From: Odiellus spinosus
Lineage: Eukaryota > Arthropoda > Arachnida > Opiliones > Phalangiidae
NCBI GenBank assembly: GCA_963920705.1
Contig: OY987233.1
Coordinates: forward strand, 6,934,001 to 6,998,000
DNA length: 64,000 nucleotides
Direction of reading: 5' to 3'
Under the pieces are notes generated by a model. That model did not search any database. It was not told the origin of the DNA and worked only from the letters and a program-made list of their open reading frames with translations. Below, piece by piece: positions 23,401 to 35,786 of the stretch (positions are counted from its first letter, which is position 1; every line of letters starts with the position of its first letter). The position numbers and the translations under genes are program-made.

Positions 23401-26400
23401 ATATGGGTATAGCAAAAACCAAATATACCAAATTTAACTCAAAAATAAGAAACTCTAGTTTTAACCCCTTTTTTCCCCCTAAGAGGGAAATTGAAATTAT
23501 CAGGAAATTCTCGCCCAATTTGTACATCTCGGCAGGATTGTAGATATAAATTTCCTCGCACACAAATATCCTGGCGAGTGTGAATTTTTCATACCTCGGG
23601 GCAATTTTCTTTCCCCCACGTGAAAGTAGAAGGATTATAATTACGGTACAGTAGTACTCACCCATTTCTTTGTTTTAATCTATAACGAAATGACACACAT
23701 ATTTGAAACCCACCTTGGCTTCCTCTATGTAGGGTGTGAATAATCTGGGTCTAACAAAAGGCCCTCCTTTGGCGCTCCCACGTACCCAGTAGGCTATTTT
23801 GCCCCTGGGACCAACGCCTACTTCGTCACTCAGCATGTGAGGAGGGGGAGAAGGAATAAGACCCCTTTTGATTGATCCAACCAAAATTTCAGAGTCCTGA
23901 GGCAGTATGTGATTAATTCTAATGTGGCAGATGACGTCAGCTAGAATCTCTCTCAGTTCCAGATCACAAAGGTCCCGCCTTTTCAAACCTCGACGACTCA
24001 CGCTATGGGCAGTCTGACTCACTAAATTTGGTTCTAAGAATAACAATTTCAAGAAATTAGCCAATGTTTCTTTCTTCAATTGGTAAAATTGAAAATATCA
24101 CTAATTACCTCTTTCCTCTATTCTTCTCATAAGTTGATGTTCACCCCATTTCAACACCGCTTGCAACACTTCCAATTCACTCGCCTAAAAATTGAAGCGG
24201 TTGTGAATTTTCTTATATATTACTGCGTTTCTGTCTTACACAAAATTTCGCAGTATTATAGTCAATTCGAGCACAAATTCCTTTAAAGAATACACGCAAC
24301 TTGACTCAATTCGGTTTTCCCAAAGAGGGAAAATCTAATTAGGTCAAAAATAGTCAAAATTTAAAATTTCCAGCAGAATTTGACTACATAGACCAAATAA
24401 AATTACCTGAATTCAACAAAAGTCGACCACTTTTGCTGAATTCAGGGTTTTTTCATTCGATCTATTTGCTGAAACTCTGTTGGAATTTGATTTTCTATTT
24501 CTCTACTGAAATTTCATATTGAAATTAGCGAGATCAATTTTACAAGGCCCCAACTGAGTAAGGTGGGGTGTCTACTTTAACAGTACTCAACTTGATATAA
24601 AAGACAACTCTGTAGAAATAAATTATTTCAATTTAGTATTTGATACTTGAACTCAATACCCTAAAAGTGTAGACGCTTAGTGAGAATTGATAATGGACTA
24701 ACCTGAACGAAATCTGATTGTACTATTTCTACGAGGTCACTTTTCTCGAGCTGAAGTAGCGTAATGGACGATGAGACAGACATGAACTCCTCTCTGATGA
24801 AGGCCAGTGCTTGACGCCTGACCCATTGAGATCCGTGAGGTTGACTACTCCACTTTAAGATTGGGATCACAGTTTCTAAAGTGAGCGACTCCACAATAGT
24901 GTCTTCACAACCTTTAAAACATAAAATCTTTGCATTATGGGAAAATAAAGGTGATTTACATCGACTATAATAGTATCCTTTGATGGGGAATAAAGGTCAC
25001 ACAAATTCTAGCCAAAGCTCATACCGCCTCCCACAAGCATTTCCAGCAAAATCGGAAAAATTAAAAGGGGAAATAGAGGCTTTTGTAGCAAAGAAATGTT
25101 TGCTTTTTTTATCTAGTAGCACAGACACCCTGGTTATATTTTTTTCCTCTCTTTCTCTTCGAACTCCCCAGGAATGCATTAACTAGAGAATAGATCTCCT
25201 CCAAGTCACTCAAGCCCCAACACTTGAAAAATAGTGTGATTTAGGGACCAAATACTGATTTTACGGTGGTTTAGGGGCCAACTAACAAATAGGAACTTAT
25301 GGTAATTCCAGGGACCAGATGGAAACCCTGCTTCAGACTTCTAGGGTCATGTTAAATTCCACCTTTAAAAAGGGGGCTTAGTTTTGTCCCCCCACCCGCA
25401 TGATTGATATATAACACTTACTTTGAGCAAGTGAATCCATTTCTAAAAATTTAGCTATTTCGTAAAGCTGCATGGTCTCTTCCGTGGGATCTTTTTGAAT
25501 CATGCCTGATGAGGAGAGAGGCAGGTCATTGACGCTGCTGACTCTGTTGAGATGATGCAGAAGAGAACTAAAATCAGGCACGTCTTGGTAGAGGGCTTGG
25601 ACAACTATTTTCGCGAATCTCCTAGGGATGATACTTTCGTCCAACACGATTCTCGCTGGAACAAAATCATGGACGCGCAAATCCGCCTGCCGCTCAAAAT
25701 GACGCCGAATAACGTTACGGAAAAAGGGAGAACGAGCCGATAGCACGGCTATATGACACGGAATTTCAAAATCGCCACCGGAATAACAACCGATATACAA
25801 ATCCGTCGAGTTAGGCCTAAGAGCATTGGCGGGGAAGTGATGTCTCTTGACACCCGAGGAAAAAACCAAGCGAGCGTCGCAATACATCCCCATTTCTAGG
25901 AGAAACTTAAGATCTTGCTCCAAAGGATTAGGAATTCCAAACTGTTCGCTTAACTGATATAAAATGTTTAAACTTCCTTCCGATTTCTCCGTCACCGAGA
26001 GTTCACCAGTATATAAGTACTTGAGTAAATCATTAAACATTTGTACGCTCATGCCGGCTATGTCGATATCTACCATCACTTCGTTACAGGACAAAGAAAT
26101 ATCATTAAGAAGCTCGCGAAAAAAAGGACAACGAGCGGCCAAAAGAGCCCTGTGAACTGGGAAAGTCACCCCTTGATATATTAGGTTGATGTCCGAAAAA
26201 TATTTGCACTCAAAAAGTTCTCCCAAATCTTGCCGACAAGTATTCGATTCCAACCGTGCAATATCGGCTTGTATAGCCAAGTCCTTAAGAGCCGAGGTAG
26301 AGTCGTACTCTTCCACCAAAGACACTACATCTTTCTTATTCCAAAAAGACAAAAACGCTCTAAACACTTGAGCGTGGTCGAAAGACTTGCTTGTACGTCG

Positions 26401-26589
26401 CTTTCTGATCAAACGACGTCGTAGCGTAGAAAGCGTGGTGCTTTTTCTCTTCTTCTCCTTACTGAGCTGTTCGGAATTTGCGGGCGATACGAAACCAGAT
26501 GGCAAGATATTTTGGCCAAAGACAGATGGATGAAGCGATGTTTCTGATGACTGCTGACCCTGTGAGGGAGCTGATAAACTGGCTCCCAT
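20446..26589 (-). CDS. BTBD7: BTB/POZ domain-containing protein 7
   Basis: Cytoplasmic double-BTB protein; the vertebrate protein controls epithelial cell adhesion during branching. Eight coding exons (25422-26589, 24703-24911, 24109-24184, 23714-24033, 23097-23262, 21904-22280, 20594-20723, 20446-20525) sum to 2526 nt, 841 residues in frame (human about 1130). The N-terminus MGAS is a myristoylation-type start as in vertebrates. It continues SFDHAQVFRAF, VVSLVEEYDSTSALK, BTB-1 (FPVHRALLAARCPFFRELL), BTB-2 (HIAVLSARSPFFRNVIRR, ILDESIIP) and a BACK-like region (ILKWSSQPHGSQWVRRQAL, LKWGEHQLM, TAHSVSRRG, RPRLFTPYIEEAK). Then come IPDTLYMVD and a Ser-rich tail shorter than in vertebrates. The exon 7 donor (GCTG|GTTCGT) is weak, so the extreme C-terminus is the least certain part. 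Introns hold MITEs A2, A3, B1. Confidence 0.95.
21094..21485. mobile_element. MITE family B copy 1
   Basis: About 390 bp element in a BTBD7 intron with ends AAAAGGAGAATACAATC and GGTTGCATTCTCCCTT, and a subterminal inverted pair AAAATAGGCTTATCTGAATTC / CAGCTAAACCTATTTTC. Related copies: 31295-31672, 44087-44504, 54902-55292. All share an inner block around ATGGAGATC...AATTCAGGATCTCC. Frames crossing it are by-products of the inverted repeats. Confidence 0.75.
22323..23064. mobile_element. MITE family A copy 2, interrupted by a hAT-like MITE
   Basis: Outer ends TTAAAGTAGACTTGCAGCC and GTGTGTCTACTTTAA, with CTTGTCAAATTGATCT and its complement GAGATCAATTTGACAAAG as inner blocks. The centre is occupied by a younger element at 22684-22957. 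Lies in the BTBD7 intron between coding exons 5 and 6. Confidence 0.75.
22684..22957. mobile_element. hAT-like MITE rich in ACTCG words
   Basis: 274 bp with ends TAGGGCTGGGCGAGTAC and TACTCGCCCAGCCCTA, flanked by the exact 8 bp duplication CATGTATT (22676-22683 and 22958-22965). The interior is a run of overlapping CGAGTACTCG / GTACTCGA palindromes. An 8 bp duplication and this terminus are typical of hAT non-autonomous elements. Confidence 0.88.
24284..24580. mobile_element. MITE family A copy 3
   Basis: About 300 bp, ends TTAAAGAATACACGCAAC and GGGGTGTCTACTTTAA, with the AAAAGTCGACCACTTTTG palindrome in the middle. It sits in the BTBD7 intron between coding exons 2 and 3. Confidence 0.7.
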
Positions 26590-26719
26590 TTTTTGCTCAT
26601 TAAAGAGAGCAAATGCCAGGGGTCAAACTCCTAATCCTTTCCTTCAAGAAATTTAAAATATATTTGCTTAATTTACACGGTACATTTTAGAGAGTTGGGC
26701 TAAGTTTTTCAGAGCATAC

Positions 26720-26807
26720 CTGCAATAAATACCTCTATACAAATTTTGATTCAAATGTTCAGATGTGTGAGGCCCATTGACCATGACCCATCGTCAAATA
26801 CTTCCAC
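26720..26807 (-). other. Possible 5' UTR exon of BTBD7
   Basis: On the minus strand an 88 nt segment is bounded by a good acceptor (TTGTTTTTCAG|GTGG) and a good donor (TTGCAG|GTATGC). All frames contain stops, so it would be untranslated. It lies 131 bases upstream of the BTBD7 start codon. It could instead be chance splice-like sites. Confidence 0.35.
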
Positions 26808-29364
26808 CTGAAAAACAATTTTTCGAAATTTGACAGAAGCCCAGTTTACAATCTAATAATGCAAAATCAAAACTGAAATTAATGAGATAAAATTGAGGTT
26901 ATTAGAGTAAAAGACAGTGAGAGTAAAATACACATAATAGATACATTGGGAATATCTCTTCTCTCAGGATTTCATTACATTTCCTAGAATGGAATAATAT
27001 CAGTAGAGAGAGAAGGTATCATCTATTTTCATGTAAGCGTGCTTTTGTATGAGGTGAAGCATATGCGACTAGTAATGGTGGATCACTCTGTTATAAGACA
27101 AAGTTTAAAATGATTTGAAATTTAATAGGAAGCCTCAACCTCGAGATATATTGAAATAAAGCTGGTGGCCTGATTTCAAGATATGGGTATCTTCAATGTT
27201 ATTCTATAAAACTCCGCGCTAATTACTTCTAGTTAACTACGAAAATAATTCACTCTCCTCTCCCCTTCAACCGCATGCTGGTGACTTATAGAGTCCCTAT
27301 GTTAATATTGCCAGCAAAATAGAATTAACATAGTAAAACTATTCATACAATACTAGTCAACTCCTCTTCTGAATCAAAGCGAATGGTGAATTTTTTACAG
27401 GAATATCAAAGCTTTATGTAACAAAAAGCAAGATAAACTTTAGGGTAGCTCATATGTTTGCAAAAACAATTACTACTTTAGGCTTATCTTCATCGCCTCA
27501 TCTCACACATATGTAGTTATTTAAGTATTTACTTTTGAGTCTTTAAAACTCACTGTAAATGAGTCTGAGATTGAGAGGTCAAAGCCAAGGCTAGGAAAAC
27601 ATTACATAGATAACATAGAATCATAATTAAAATAAAATAGTTTTACATGTATTTTACCTTTAATTACGGTATTAAACCACGGTTTTATATGCACTCTTCG
27701 CATTTCAAGGAAAATAGAATCCAGAGAAACATTGGACTGTTCTTTAATTCCTTTTGTTTTTATAAAACAAGGTAACCCTACGATATTTTCTTGGTCATTT
27801 CCAACTCTTTCCAACACAATTTAGGTCCTACTGTAGTTTAATATACATCGCGCAGGCCCGAACAGATGCTCCAGTTTTCAATCTGTCATAGACTGCCATA
27901 TACTTCAGTTTTGACCAGGAACGGAAATAACTTTTTTTTTCTGAACCTCGACATTAAGAGGTCTTATCTCAAGGCAGTAAGAGATGAGGAATTTAACATG
28001 GCACATGCAGTTTCTTTTAAGTTTCATATTCCAGTGACTACACGATCGTTTGACAACATATTGAGGTTGTATATGTAAATGCTAGTAATAAATATTTAAT
28101 CGGACAAAGCAACTATTGTACTTATTGAACAATTGCCCAGTGACTCAATAGAAAATTGAGTCACTGGGCAATTTATTACCTAAGGGTTGACGCCCTTAAA
28201 ATAGTCTATCAGAGCTGCAGCTGCTCTCCCCTTAACTAACTTAATTTAGAGTACTTAGCATTGAAGAGGGATTGGGGTGGCAATATATCCCTAGTATGCT
28301 TAGTTGAAGTTTACGCAGTTTGTGTATATCGGCCACGTTCAGTAACTACTACCGGAAATACTTCCGGTTCGTCTTGCATGGTGTTGTGGCGGTCACTGAA
28401 TATGAACTTACTATAGAAAGTGTATCCTTCTCCACCTCTTTTGGTGTGGCAATACTCCATGGGCAAATGTTCTTGGTGGCTGTAGTTGTCAAGGGTTTTT
28501 TTTTCTGTAAAAACTAGTTTCGGGAAGGCAACGGTCCAATAAAGTTGATCTGAGTCGACGTAAAATAGATTTCCTTCGATACCGCCATTGAATTAGTTTA
28601 TAAAAAATAGATGTAAATTATATATAATGCTGGTTTTAAATAAGTTTTATCATTTAGATTTGGTAAGTTTTTCTACATTTTGCGACTAAATTGTAAAATT
28701 CTCGGAAACAAAAGTATTAGTCACTAAACGCGTTCTTGTTTGCGTCATACTCCTAGGGAGGAAAGAGCCTCCCTTTTACGGCGTCATGAAGGAGAACTTC
28801 GCTTGATGTTCGCTTCTTTGAATAATCACCGAGCCTTGGTCACATTTGAAATTATTAGAAAACGGAGAAAAGACTGCGAATTTTTCAACCGAGCCTTTTC
28901 GTTCAAATTATTTTCAAGAGTTCAGCTTATGGGTTTTTTATATCACCTGAAAAATGGGGGTAGAGTTATGCCCAGTTCAAGTACTGCACTATGAATCAAA
29001 GGTTAGTGATGTATTTTCAAATATTTGGCCCTCTAGGGGGGGGGGGGGGGGGGCTGTCACAACAGTTTGAAATTCTAGGTAACACATAGAACCTGAGAGA
29101 ATTTACTACATTTTAGAAAGGAACCAACTTCTTTTAAACCAGAAATTAGTTAAAATTGCCCTTTTTAAATCAGTATCTTAACATAATTTTCTATACATTT
29201 TAAATTAATGAGATACTTAAGATTTATTGGGGTTTCTAGCCTACCCGTTACTACCTGGTTTAACAAGCCCAGTTACACTTAACAAAAACCCTGCACTGAA
29301 ATATTAACACTACACATTACCAAAAACTTTGCAGTGTCAACAACTGGATCTTGATGAAGAAAAA
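26808..29364. promoter_or_regulatory. Divergent spacer between BTBD7 and the SERTA gene
   Basis: Head-to-head region that must hold both promoters. A minus-strand open segment at 27660-27817 ends ATTAAAG|GTAAAA and could be an upstream exon of BTBD7, but I recognise no domain. A near-perfect hairpin lies at 28131-28173 and an 18-base G run at 29036-29053. Frames at 27866-28994 show no family signature. The exon carrying the SERTA start follows an acceptor-like TTTGCAG at 29325-29331, so the SERTA gene probably has a non-coding first exon in this spacer. Confidence 0.4.
28131..28173. repeat. 19 bp stem hairpin
   Basis: AATTGCCCAGTGACTCAAT, a 5-base loop AGAAA, then the exact complement ATTGAGTCACTGGGCAATT. 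Too short and too perfect to be a miRNA precursor; more likely a tiny palindromic transposon remnant or regulatory cruciform. Confidence 0.7.
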
Positions 29365-30336
29365 ATGCTTGGTGAGCCACATATGCGCGGAGTAAAGCGA
29401 AAATTTGACCTGGAGAGCGAAATGTTCCCTCAGCGACAAACTATATTCAATATTACCATGTGTAAGCTCACCAGGTTTAGAGAAAAGCAAGAACAGAGTC
29501 TCCTCCGGTCAGTTTTGATGTTCAATACGTTAAGAAACATGGAGAGAGACATGAACAGAGATACTCAGAGACTGAATGGGAACTCTGTTCAATCGGCTCA
29601 AAATGACTATCATAATTACAATCACCAAAACGTCCCATCAGTGTCGCAAAGTCACGAAACTAACATCAATTATCATTACGAAGCTACCTTTTCTTCTTCA
29701 TCTGAAATGATGACTTCCGATGATAATTTTTACAGCAATTGCATTTCAAATCCGAGCGATGAACCGCAAAAATGTCGAACCCTTCTAGAGTTAGATACGT
29801 TGTCTTCTGGTCGAATTACTCCATTTACTCGATCAGTATACGATAGAGTAGACGCAGGTGCCTTATGGAACGATGACACTGACAGTTTGACCAGTTTAAA
29901 CTGGAGTTCAGTCCTTAATTTTAACAATTCGAGCAATTCTCAAATCCCCAATAACGTTGATTCTAATAAGAATAATGTACCTGAAAGTTCCGAAACATGT
30001 TTACACACACTCATGCCTCCGACGCAAGGAAGTTTGTCATTAACAACACTGTCTAACTCTACGAACCCTTTACTAAATAATGGCAACGTCATAGGCTCTA
30101 TCGCGTCTTACAACAGTAACGGAACTGAAGAAATCTTTGGCGATATAGACTTATCTTTATACGATTTTGACGTATTATCGCCTTTATCACCACCTAATGT
30201 TAAATTAGCTCCCGTTACGGCGGAGGAATTAATGAAATCTTTAGCGGGATCAAGTGAAGGTAACCCCGCAATTAAATCCAATTCTACAATAGAGGACAAA
30301 CATTTTGATAAAGAACATCCTCTCGTTAAAACGTGA
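29365..30336 (+). CDS. SERTAD2: SERTA domain-containing protein (SERTAD2/CDCA4/taranis type)
   Basis: Nuclear transcriptional co-regulator; family members bind PHD-bromodomain proteins and E2F/DP complexes and influence the cell cycle. The ATG at 29365 gives 323 residues in one exon and begins MLGEPHMRGVKRKFD, aligning with the MLGKGGKRKFD start of vertebrate SERTAD2. The SERTA domain occupies residues 24-63 (QRQTIFNITMCKLTRF, LLRSVLMFNTLRNME). The middle is Asn/Ser-rich and low in structure. The C-terminal IFGDIDLSLYDFD matches the acidic transactivation motif (FGDID.S.YD) of the family. An acceptor-like TTTGCAG 34 bases upstream implies a spliced 5' UTR. Orthology within the family (SERTAD2, CDCA4, Drosophila taranis) is not settled. 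Confidence 0.92.
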   Translation: MLGEPHMRGVKRKFDLESEMFPQRQTIFNITMCKLTRFREKQEQSLLRSVLMFNTLRNMERDMNRDTQRLNGNSVQSAQNDYHNYNHQNVPSVSQSHETNINYHYEATFSSSSEMMTSDDNFYSNCISNPSDEPQKCRTLLELDTLSSGRITPFTRSVYDRVDAGALWNDDTDSLTSLNWSSVLNFNNSSNSQIPNNVDSNKNNVPESSETCLHTLMPPTQGSLSLTTLSNSTNPLLNNGNVIGSIASYNSNGTEEIFGDIDLSLYDFDVLSPLSPPNVKLAPVTAEELMKSLAGSSEGNPAIKSNSTIEDKHFDKEHPLVKT

Positions 30337-30575
30337 CAAGGCCACATCAAAAACTTTCCATTTTACTTATAAATTTGGGTTCAAACCATCGCCTTTTACG
30401 ATCAACCTTTCTTTGCGAAAAAATTGATCCCCGTTTGCTCAAATTAAATATGTGCTGGCGAATATATTATGTCTCTAATAATTAAAAGTACTCTGGAAAA
30501 ATGATTTAACCGATAGTTAGGTTTCGGAAAAATATAATAAAATCGTGTATTTTTTAAATAGAGACTATGTAATGC

Positions 30576-30983
30576 TAAAATAGACACGCAACCCGACTCA
30601 ATTCGAACATTGCCAAATTGATCTTAAGAAATTGTTTTACTTGTCATTTCAATGTGCTGCCATTGAATAATGACTGAAATTGGCTTTCCCAATCAAAAAT
30701 GATTCAAATTGTAAAATCCCAACAGAAGTATAAAAACCTGAATTGAACAAATGTAAACCAAAACTTTTGTTCTGTTGAAATTTTCCAATTTTGCCCATTT
30801 TTAACCAAATTCGATTTTTCACATAAGCTAATCCCTTCCGTTATTCTATGGGATCACATTGAATGAAAAGTAAAAACTGATATCACAACTAAATAAAAAC
30901 AAACCTCGTGAAATTTTGTAAAATTAGATTTGCGAGCCAATTTGACGAGATACGAATTGATGCAGGTTGCGTGTCAACTTTAG
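30576..30983. mobile_element. MITE family A copy 4
   Basis: About 410 bp with ends AAAATAGACACGCAACCCG and CAGGTTGCGTGTCAACTTT. Inner blocks CCAAATTGATCTTAAG and GAGCCAATTTGACGAG are degenerate complements. Lies just downstream of the SERTA gene. Confidence 0.72.
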
Positions 30984-31294
30984 TTACTTAACGATTCATT
31001 TGTGATATTTGCGCAATAGACATAATAGTGGAAATGATGTAATTGTTTACAAAAAAGAAAACACAATTTTGAGAGAAATCTTACAACTCTACGTGCCAAA
31101 TCAGATGGTAACTTAACATTGTTTTGATCTATCAATTTAAAATTTAACCCAATTTAATATTAAACTAAAGATAAGAGTTTCAATTGTGATTTTATATAGG
31201 TTTCTTAAAAATTAATAGCGATTATCATATTCTGCCTTATTTGAGAGAAAATAAACTATAAAAGCTTGTTAACATAGTCGAAATTCGTTAATTC

Positions 31295-31672
31295 TTAAAG
31301 GGAGAATGCAACCTAACAAGTGATTTTTATCAATTCTTTATTATTTAAATACACATAATCCAATATTTACAAACAAATATTAAACTAGAAATAAATTTAA
31401 AACTTACACGGAAAATAGGCACACGATTGTAAGTCTCATGGAGATACCGTGTGAGTGACGGGCCTTTGCTCATTGGTCGCTAAACCTTACACGGAAGCAA
31501 TTCAGGATCTCCATTAATCCCGCTAAGCCTATTTTCCGGGTAAGTTTCAAATTTATATCTAGTTTAATATTTGTACTGTAAACTTTTTATTGGAGGATTA
31601 GGCCTATTTAAACGATAAGGAATCGATAAAAAAAAAAAATCACTTGTTACTAGGTTGCACTCTCCCTTTAAA
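31295..31672. mobile_element. MITE family B copy 2
   Basis: Ends TTAAAGGGAGAATGCAACC and GGTTGCACTCTCCCTTTAA. Subterminal CGGAAAATAGGC and GCCTATTTTCCG are inverted, and the core GGAGATAC / GGATCTCC is shared with the other copies. Confidence 0.78.
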
Positions 31673-34600
31673 GAGAGATAAAGTCTAATTATTTATCCTT
31701 TAAAAAAGGCCCAATTTACAACTTAATTATAACCTTTTGGTACGATTTTACTTTTGGTAGAAAACATTTTGGCCCAAAACCAAATATGCAAAGGGCTTAG
31801 AGAAAATTCCCCCCCTCATTCTCTGAACTTGATTCAAGTTCTGTTCAGATCAATTCCAGTCAAAGCTAATGCCTTTCTCTCTGCTTTTTGCATGACTCGC
31901 AAAGATAATGGTCACCCTGCAAGAATATTAATATCCCCATAGAGGAAGGTATGGAGAAAAAAACTCTGCCTTTGAGAGATTAAAGTGATTTTGGAATAGT
32001 GACTGCAATGACCCTGGCAAAAAACAGACTGCGGCCTTTTTTTTCTGTTTAAAAAGTAGATACTGGCTGTATTTACTTTTTTCACAATGAAAAAAGGGAG
32101 CTGCGAATTGTTTCCAGGATTGCTGCTGCCAGCAGGGCTAAAATTTTTAACTTGCTTTTCATACTTTCTTCCATGATATCCCCTTTTAATAAAAACTATG
32201 TTTAGCCCCAAGTACCCTCTTTATCAATCGGTGTACTTGATTTTGCTCTTAAATCAACTAAAATCCTACCACAATTTATTTTTTGAGTTAAAGAATTGAT
32301 GAAACCAAATTTGTACAATTCTCCCATAAAAAAAAAGGTGTAATATTAATCTCTCTAAATTCATCATCAATTAAAAGCAGTAGTGGCTCATAAAACTGCG
32401 ATAGTGGAATTATTCCAAGTTATTCCCCGAGAATGGCAAAGAAGCCATACAAATTATCCTCCCCATAATTAACCCTATACTTAATCTTTGAATGCGCGCA
32501 CACTTCATGGAATAAACTAGAACAGCTTCCTCCTATCAAGAAACTTAGTACCAGCTGAAAACGCCAGATAGTGATTGTCTAAACTACAATAATACCTAGT
32601 GAAACTTACAATGTTTAACACCTTCACGATGGTTTGGTATTATTTGATTTACACATAAATGGAAAAAGTTGAATATCAGGGATCAAACAAATCTACCTTG
32701 TTTTAAAATTTATCTGGTACTTACTCTAAAAACCAAGGATCACACTGGATTAGGTGATATTTTGGCATTTAACTTATGCGCAACAAACATTTGTAACATT
32801 ATCTAAGATTGAACTTGACTATAAGAAAATCTTGGTATCCAATCAATTTTACGAGTGTTGCAAAGTTCTTCTAACTTGTGGAATATGAAATCCTATTGTT
32901 ATTGGTCCCCGAGATTTGTACCATCAGTTAAAACTTACATTTGATAAGTCCCATATGTTGTTGTTGAATTCGATAGTTTTACTACTGATTGATTTGTCAA
33001 ATTCACTTCAGTACTACGAGTTCCCCTCTAAGCTCTAAATTTTAACCTAGAACAAAACATTTTGTATTAGAATACATCTTGAAATTAACTTTTAAGACTA
33101 AGCTTATAGATCATTGAGTTAATTTCACTCACTAACACTGCAGGAAATTTTTGGTGTAATCAGGACAAGTTACGAAAAATGAACGTTATACATTCGCAAA
33201 TGAGCTTAAGATCCTCGAAAGAAAACATTGTCAAACCTAAACTAGGACTAAAATGAATAAGTCCTATCTTAATTTTTTACAATCAGATATAAGGCTGATA
33301 CAATCGTGAAATCTTAATTTAAACAAAGATAATACAGGTAGCCTAGATTCGAATTGCGAAAGTTTTTATCGTACTTAGGGCGGCAATCATCTAAGAGGGT
33401 TTAAAAATAGAGCAATCTCTGACTATTTAATTAACAAGAGATAGAGCGACTGAAACCCTCAGAACCCACCATAAAAGCTTAATTTTATAACCAGGTGGAT
33501 CTCTGCTAAAAATCTCTTTTCCTGAGTTCTCATCATAATAGTGCTGGACAGATCCAATTACTTTTAAAAGTAATGGACAATATTTGGTCCACAAAGTCAA
33601 TTGACGATTACTAGTGTACGCAGCTACTTGTCGTACATTTTCCGCCTTTATCTGCCGCATTAAACTCTAAAGTTTACTTTACTTTACACAGTAATTGTAA
33701 TCAGATTCGCCCAGCACTACACCTTAAATTGACGACCCAAGAGACTGACACTTTGAATCTACGGCTTTATTTGTTATCTTTGATTTGAACCATCTGAACT
33801 TGGTTCTAAGCTTTTTTTTTGGGGGGTTTTAGTTCAAAACACAGTGTGTTAAAAATAAAAGAACTCAGAATTTCTATAACCATGGACATAAAAAAGGACG
33901 GTATAACTTATAGAGAAAGCTAATATATATTAATTTGAAATTAATATAAATCAATGATATAGAAATCTTGGCCATACCACAATTGTTGACTTTAGAATGA
34001 GCTTGCATAAGCGTTAAAAATGTATTTTTAAGAATAACTGGCTTAATTTGTACTTTTCTGAAATGACGTAATGTAAGATTTAATTTTTTTGGATTTTAAA
34101 TAAGAATTGTGTGATTTGAGTTTGGTTAGGCTTAGCGCAATTTTATAATTTATTTAAAAACAGGACTTGTTTAGACTGGGTGGTTTTTTCCCCCCATTGT
34201 AGATTTAAACTACTTTGGAAAAAAGATATTTTTAATAGATTTTTAGTGTTAAAATATGTCTACAACAATGGTTTTATGATATTCGCAGGAGTGAATTATC
34301 CAAAATATTGTAGATTTATTTCCAAAGGACTTAATTGGCCCAAAGGCCAATGAGAGTTCATCTTTGAAATGGCGTGTGAACTGAAAGCGATGTGTGTTGG
34401 AAATAGTTCGCACTTTATTTATTTGGTTCCCGCGCCATTTTGCAACTAGATTTAAGTGGCATCAGCAACTCCGTCTAATTAACAATCCTTAGTCTTAAAT
34501 TTCTTTGAAACAGATTTAGGCTCGGCGCGTCTAGTGACTTTTTACGCATATTTTAACAATAAAAATGGATTTAAAATAACTTTTGAGTCTAGCATCCTCT

Positions 34601-35596
34601 TAAAGCTTAAGTTTAACCATACTCAAGTTATTTCATGTAATTTTAAAGACAAATCTGGTCTTTTATTTTACCAAAAACAAATTGATGAAACCCTAGAACA
34701 TAGGAATTGTTTCCATGAAGACGATACTTTTTACAAGCTTTATCTCTGATGAGATAAAATATGGCAACAACCTGACATCTCTGAACTATTCTCTCTATGT
34801 TCTAAGGTTTCATTAATGGGATTCTAAATTTATTTGTAGAATTTACCTTTGAATTATCCGCTCTTCCTTGGTCCAGAAAAAAATTAAAGATATGATTTTC
34901 AGTTAATTAAAAGCTAACAAAAAAAGGTGCTTTAACGCAGTATCACTGCGTTTTTCTGAATATATTTATCATAATTGAAGAAATATTTACAATTTGATGA
35001 TTGAGATTATGTTCAAATTATCGCGTTTGTTAAAAAAATGACTTCATCTGATTTGAGTGTTATCTAACTTTCAATATTTTGTTTAAAGTAGCATTCCTTG
35101 TAAATTATTATAAAGAAAAAAATTATGGAACGGAAAATATTCAGTATGGCAATTATATATGAAAGCATTAGTCTTTCAAATTGATTTTTAGGTCAACAAT
35201 ATTTTTTGAAATGAAAGAGAAATTTTTATGAATTTTAAGAAAAGACAAATTGTATAGTCAGAATGTTAAAGTATTTTTGTATGCCGAATGATACTTTTTT
35301 AATAAAAAAAAATATTTTTTAAAGGTTCAGCTTGTAATTTCAACGCAGTATGTTCAGTTCCTAGTAATTAAATATTTCCCCCAACAGTGATTGAAGATCC
35401 AAAGATTTTCTTAGTCATATAAACCAAGGTTAGTAAAACAAGCAGACTGCCTTGTGACTGTTTGTAATCCGGACTGGATTTCCAGAGTGCCGCCATTTTA
35501 ATGTCTACTGATAACTGAATAATAGGCGCCAGGAAAGTATGACGTGCCGTATTGAACGCGACTGCCACCTATTCTGGAAATCAAACCCAGATTCCT

Positions 35597-35786
35597 CCCT
35601 TACCGAAAAAAGTCTGATCTGAAGAGGTCCTCAAGAACACTACAAAAGTCTTGGGGAAGTCTTTAAGACTTTCCCAAGACTTGACATAGTGAAAGACTGC
35701 CTCAAGTGCCCAAGACTCTTAAGACTACATCAGACACCCGAAAGACTTCCCCAAGACCACTTAAGGCTAACTGTTTTTGGTAAGGG
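35597..35786. mobile_element. Palindromic MITE family C copy 2
   Basis: 190 bp, CCCTTACCG ... TAAGGG, flanked by CT on both sides (2 bp duplication). The interior alternates AAGTCTT and AAGACTT around TCTTGGGGAAGTC and GACTTCCCCAAGA. Confidence 0.8.

Noticed and set aside
25552..26424. Several plus-strand frames of 60-64 codons inside BTBD7 exon 1
   Set aside because: They are antisense shadows of the clearly conserved BTB-domain coding exon.
28131..28173. microRNA precursor
   Set aside because: The stem is only 19 bp and perfectly paired with a 5-base loop, shorter than a Drosha/Dicer substrate.
33427..33660. 77-codon minus-strand frame as an eighth gene
   Set aside because: It has ATG and stop and reasonable composition, but no recognised domain, no splice context and no neighbour relation. 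Kept only as a note in the spacer entry.
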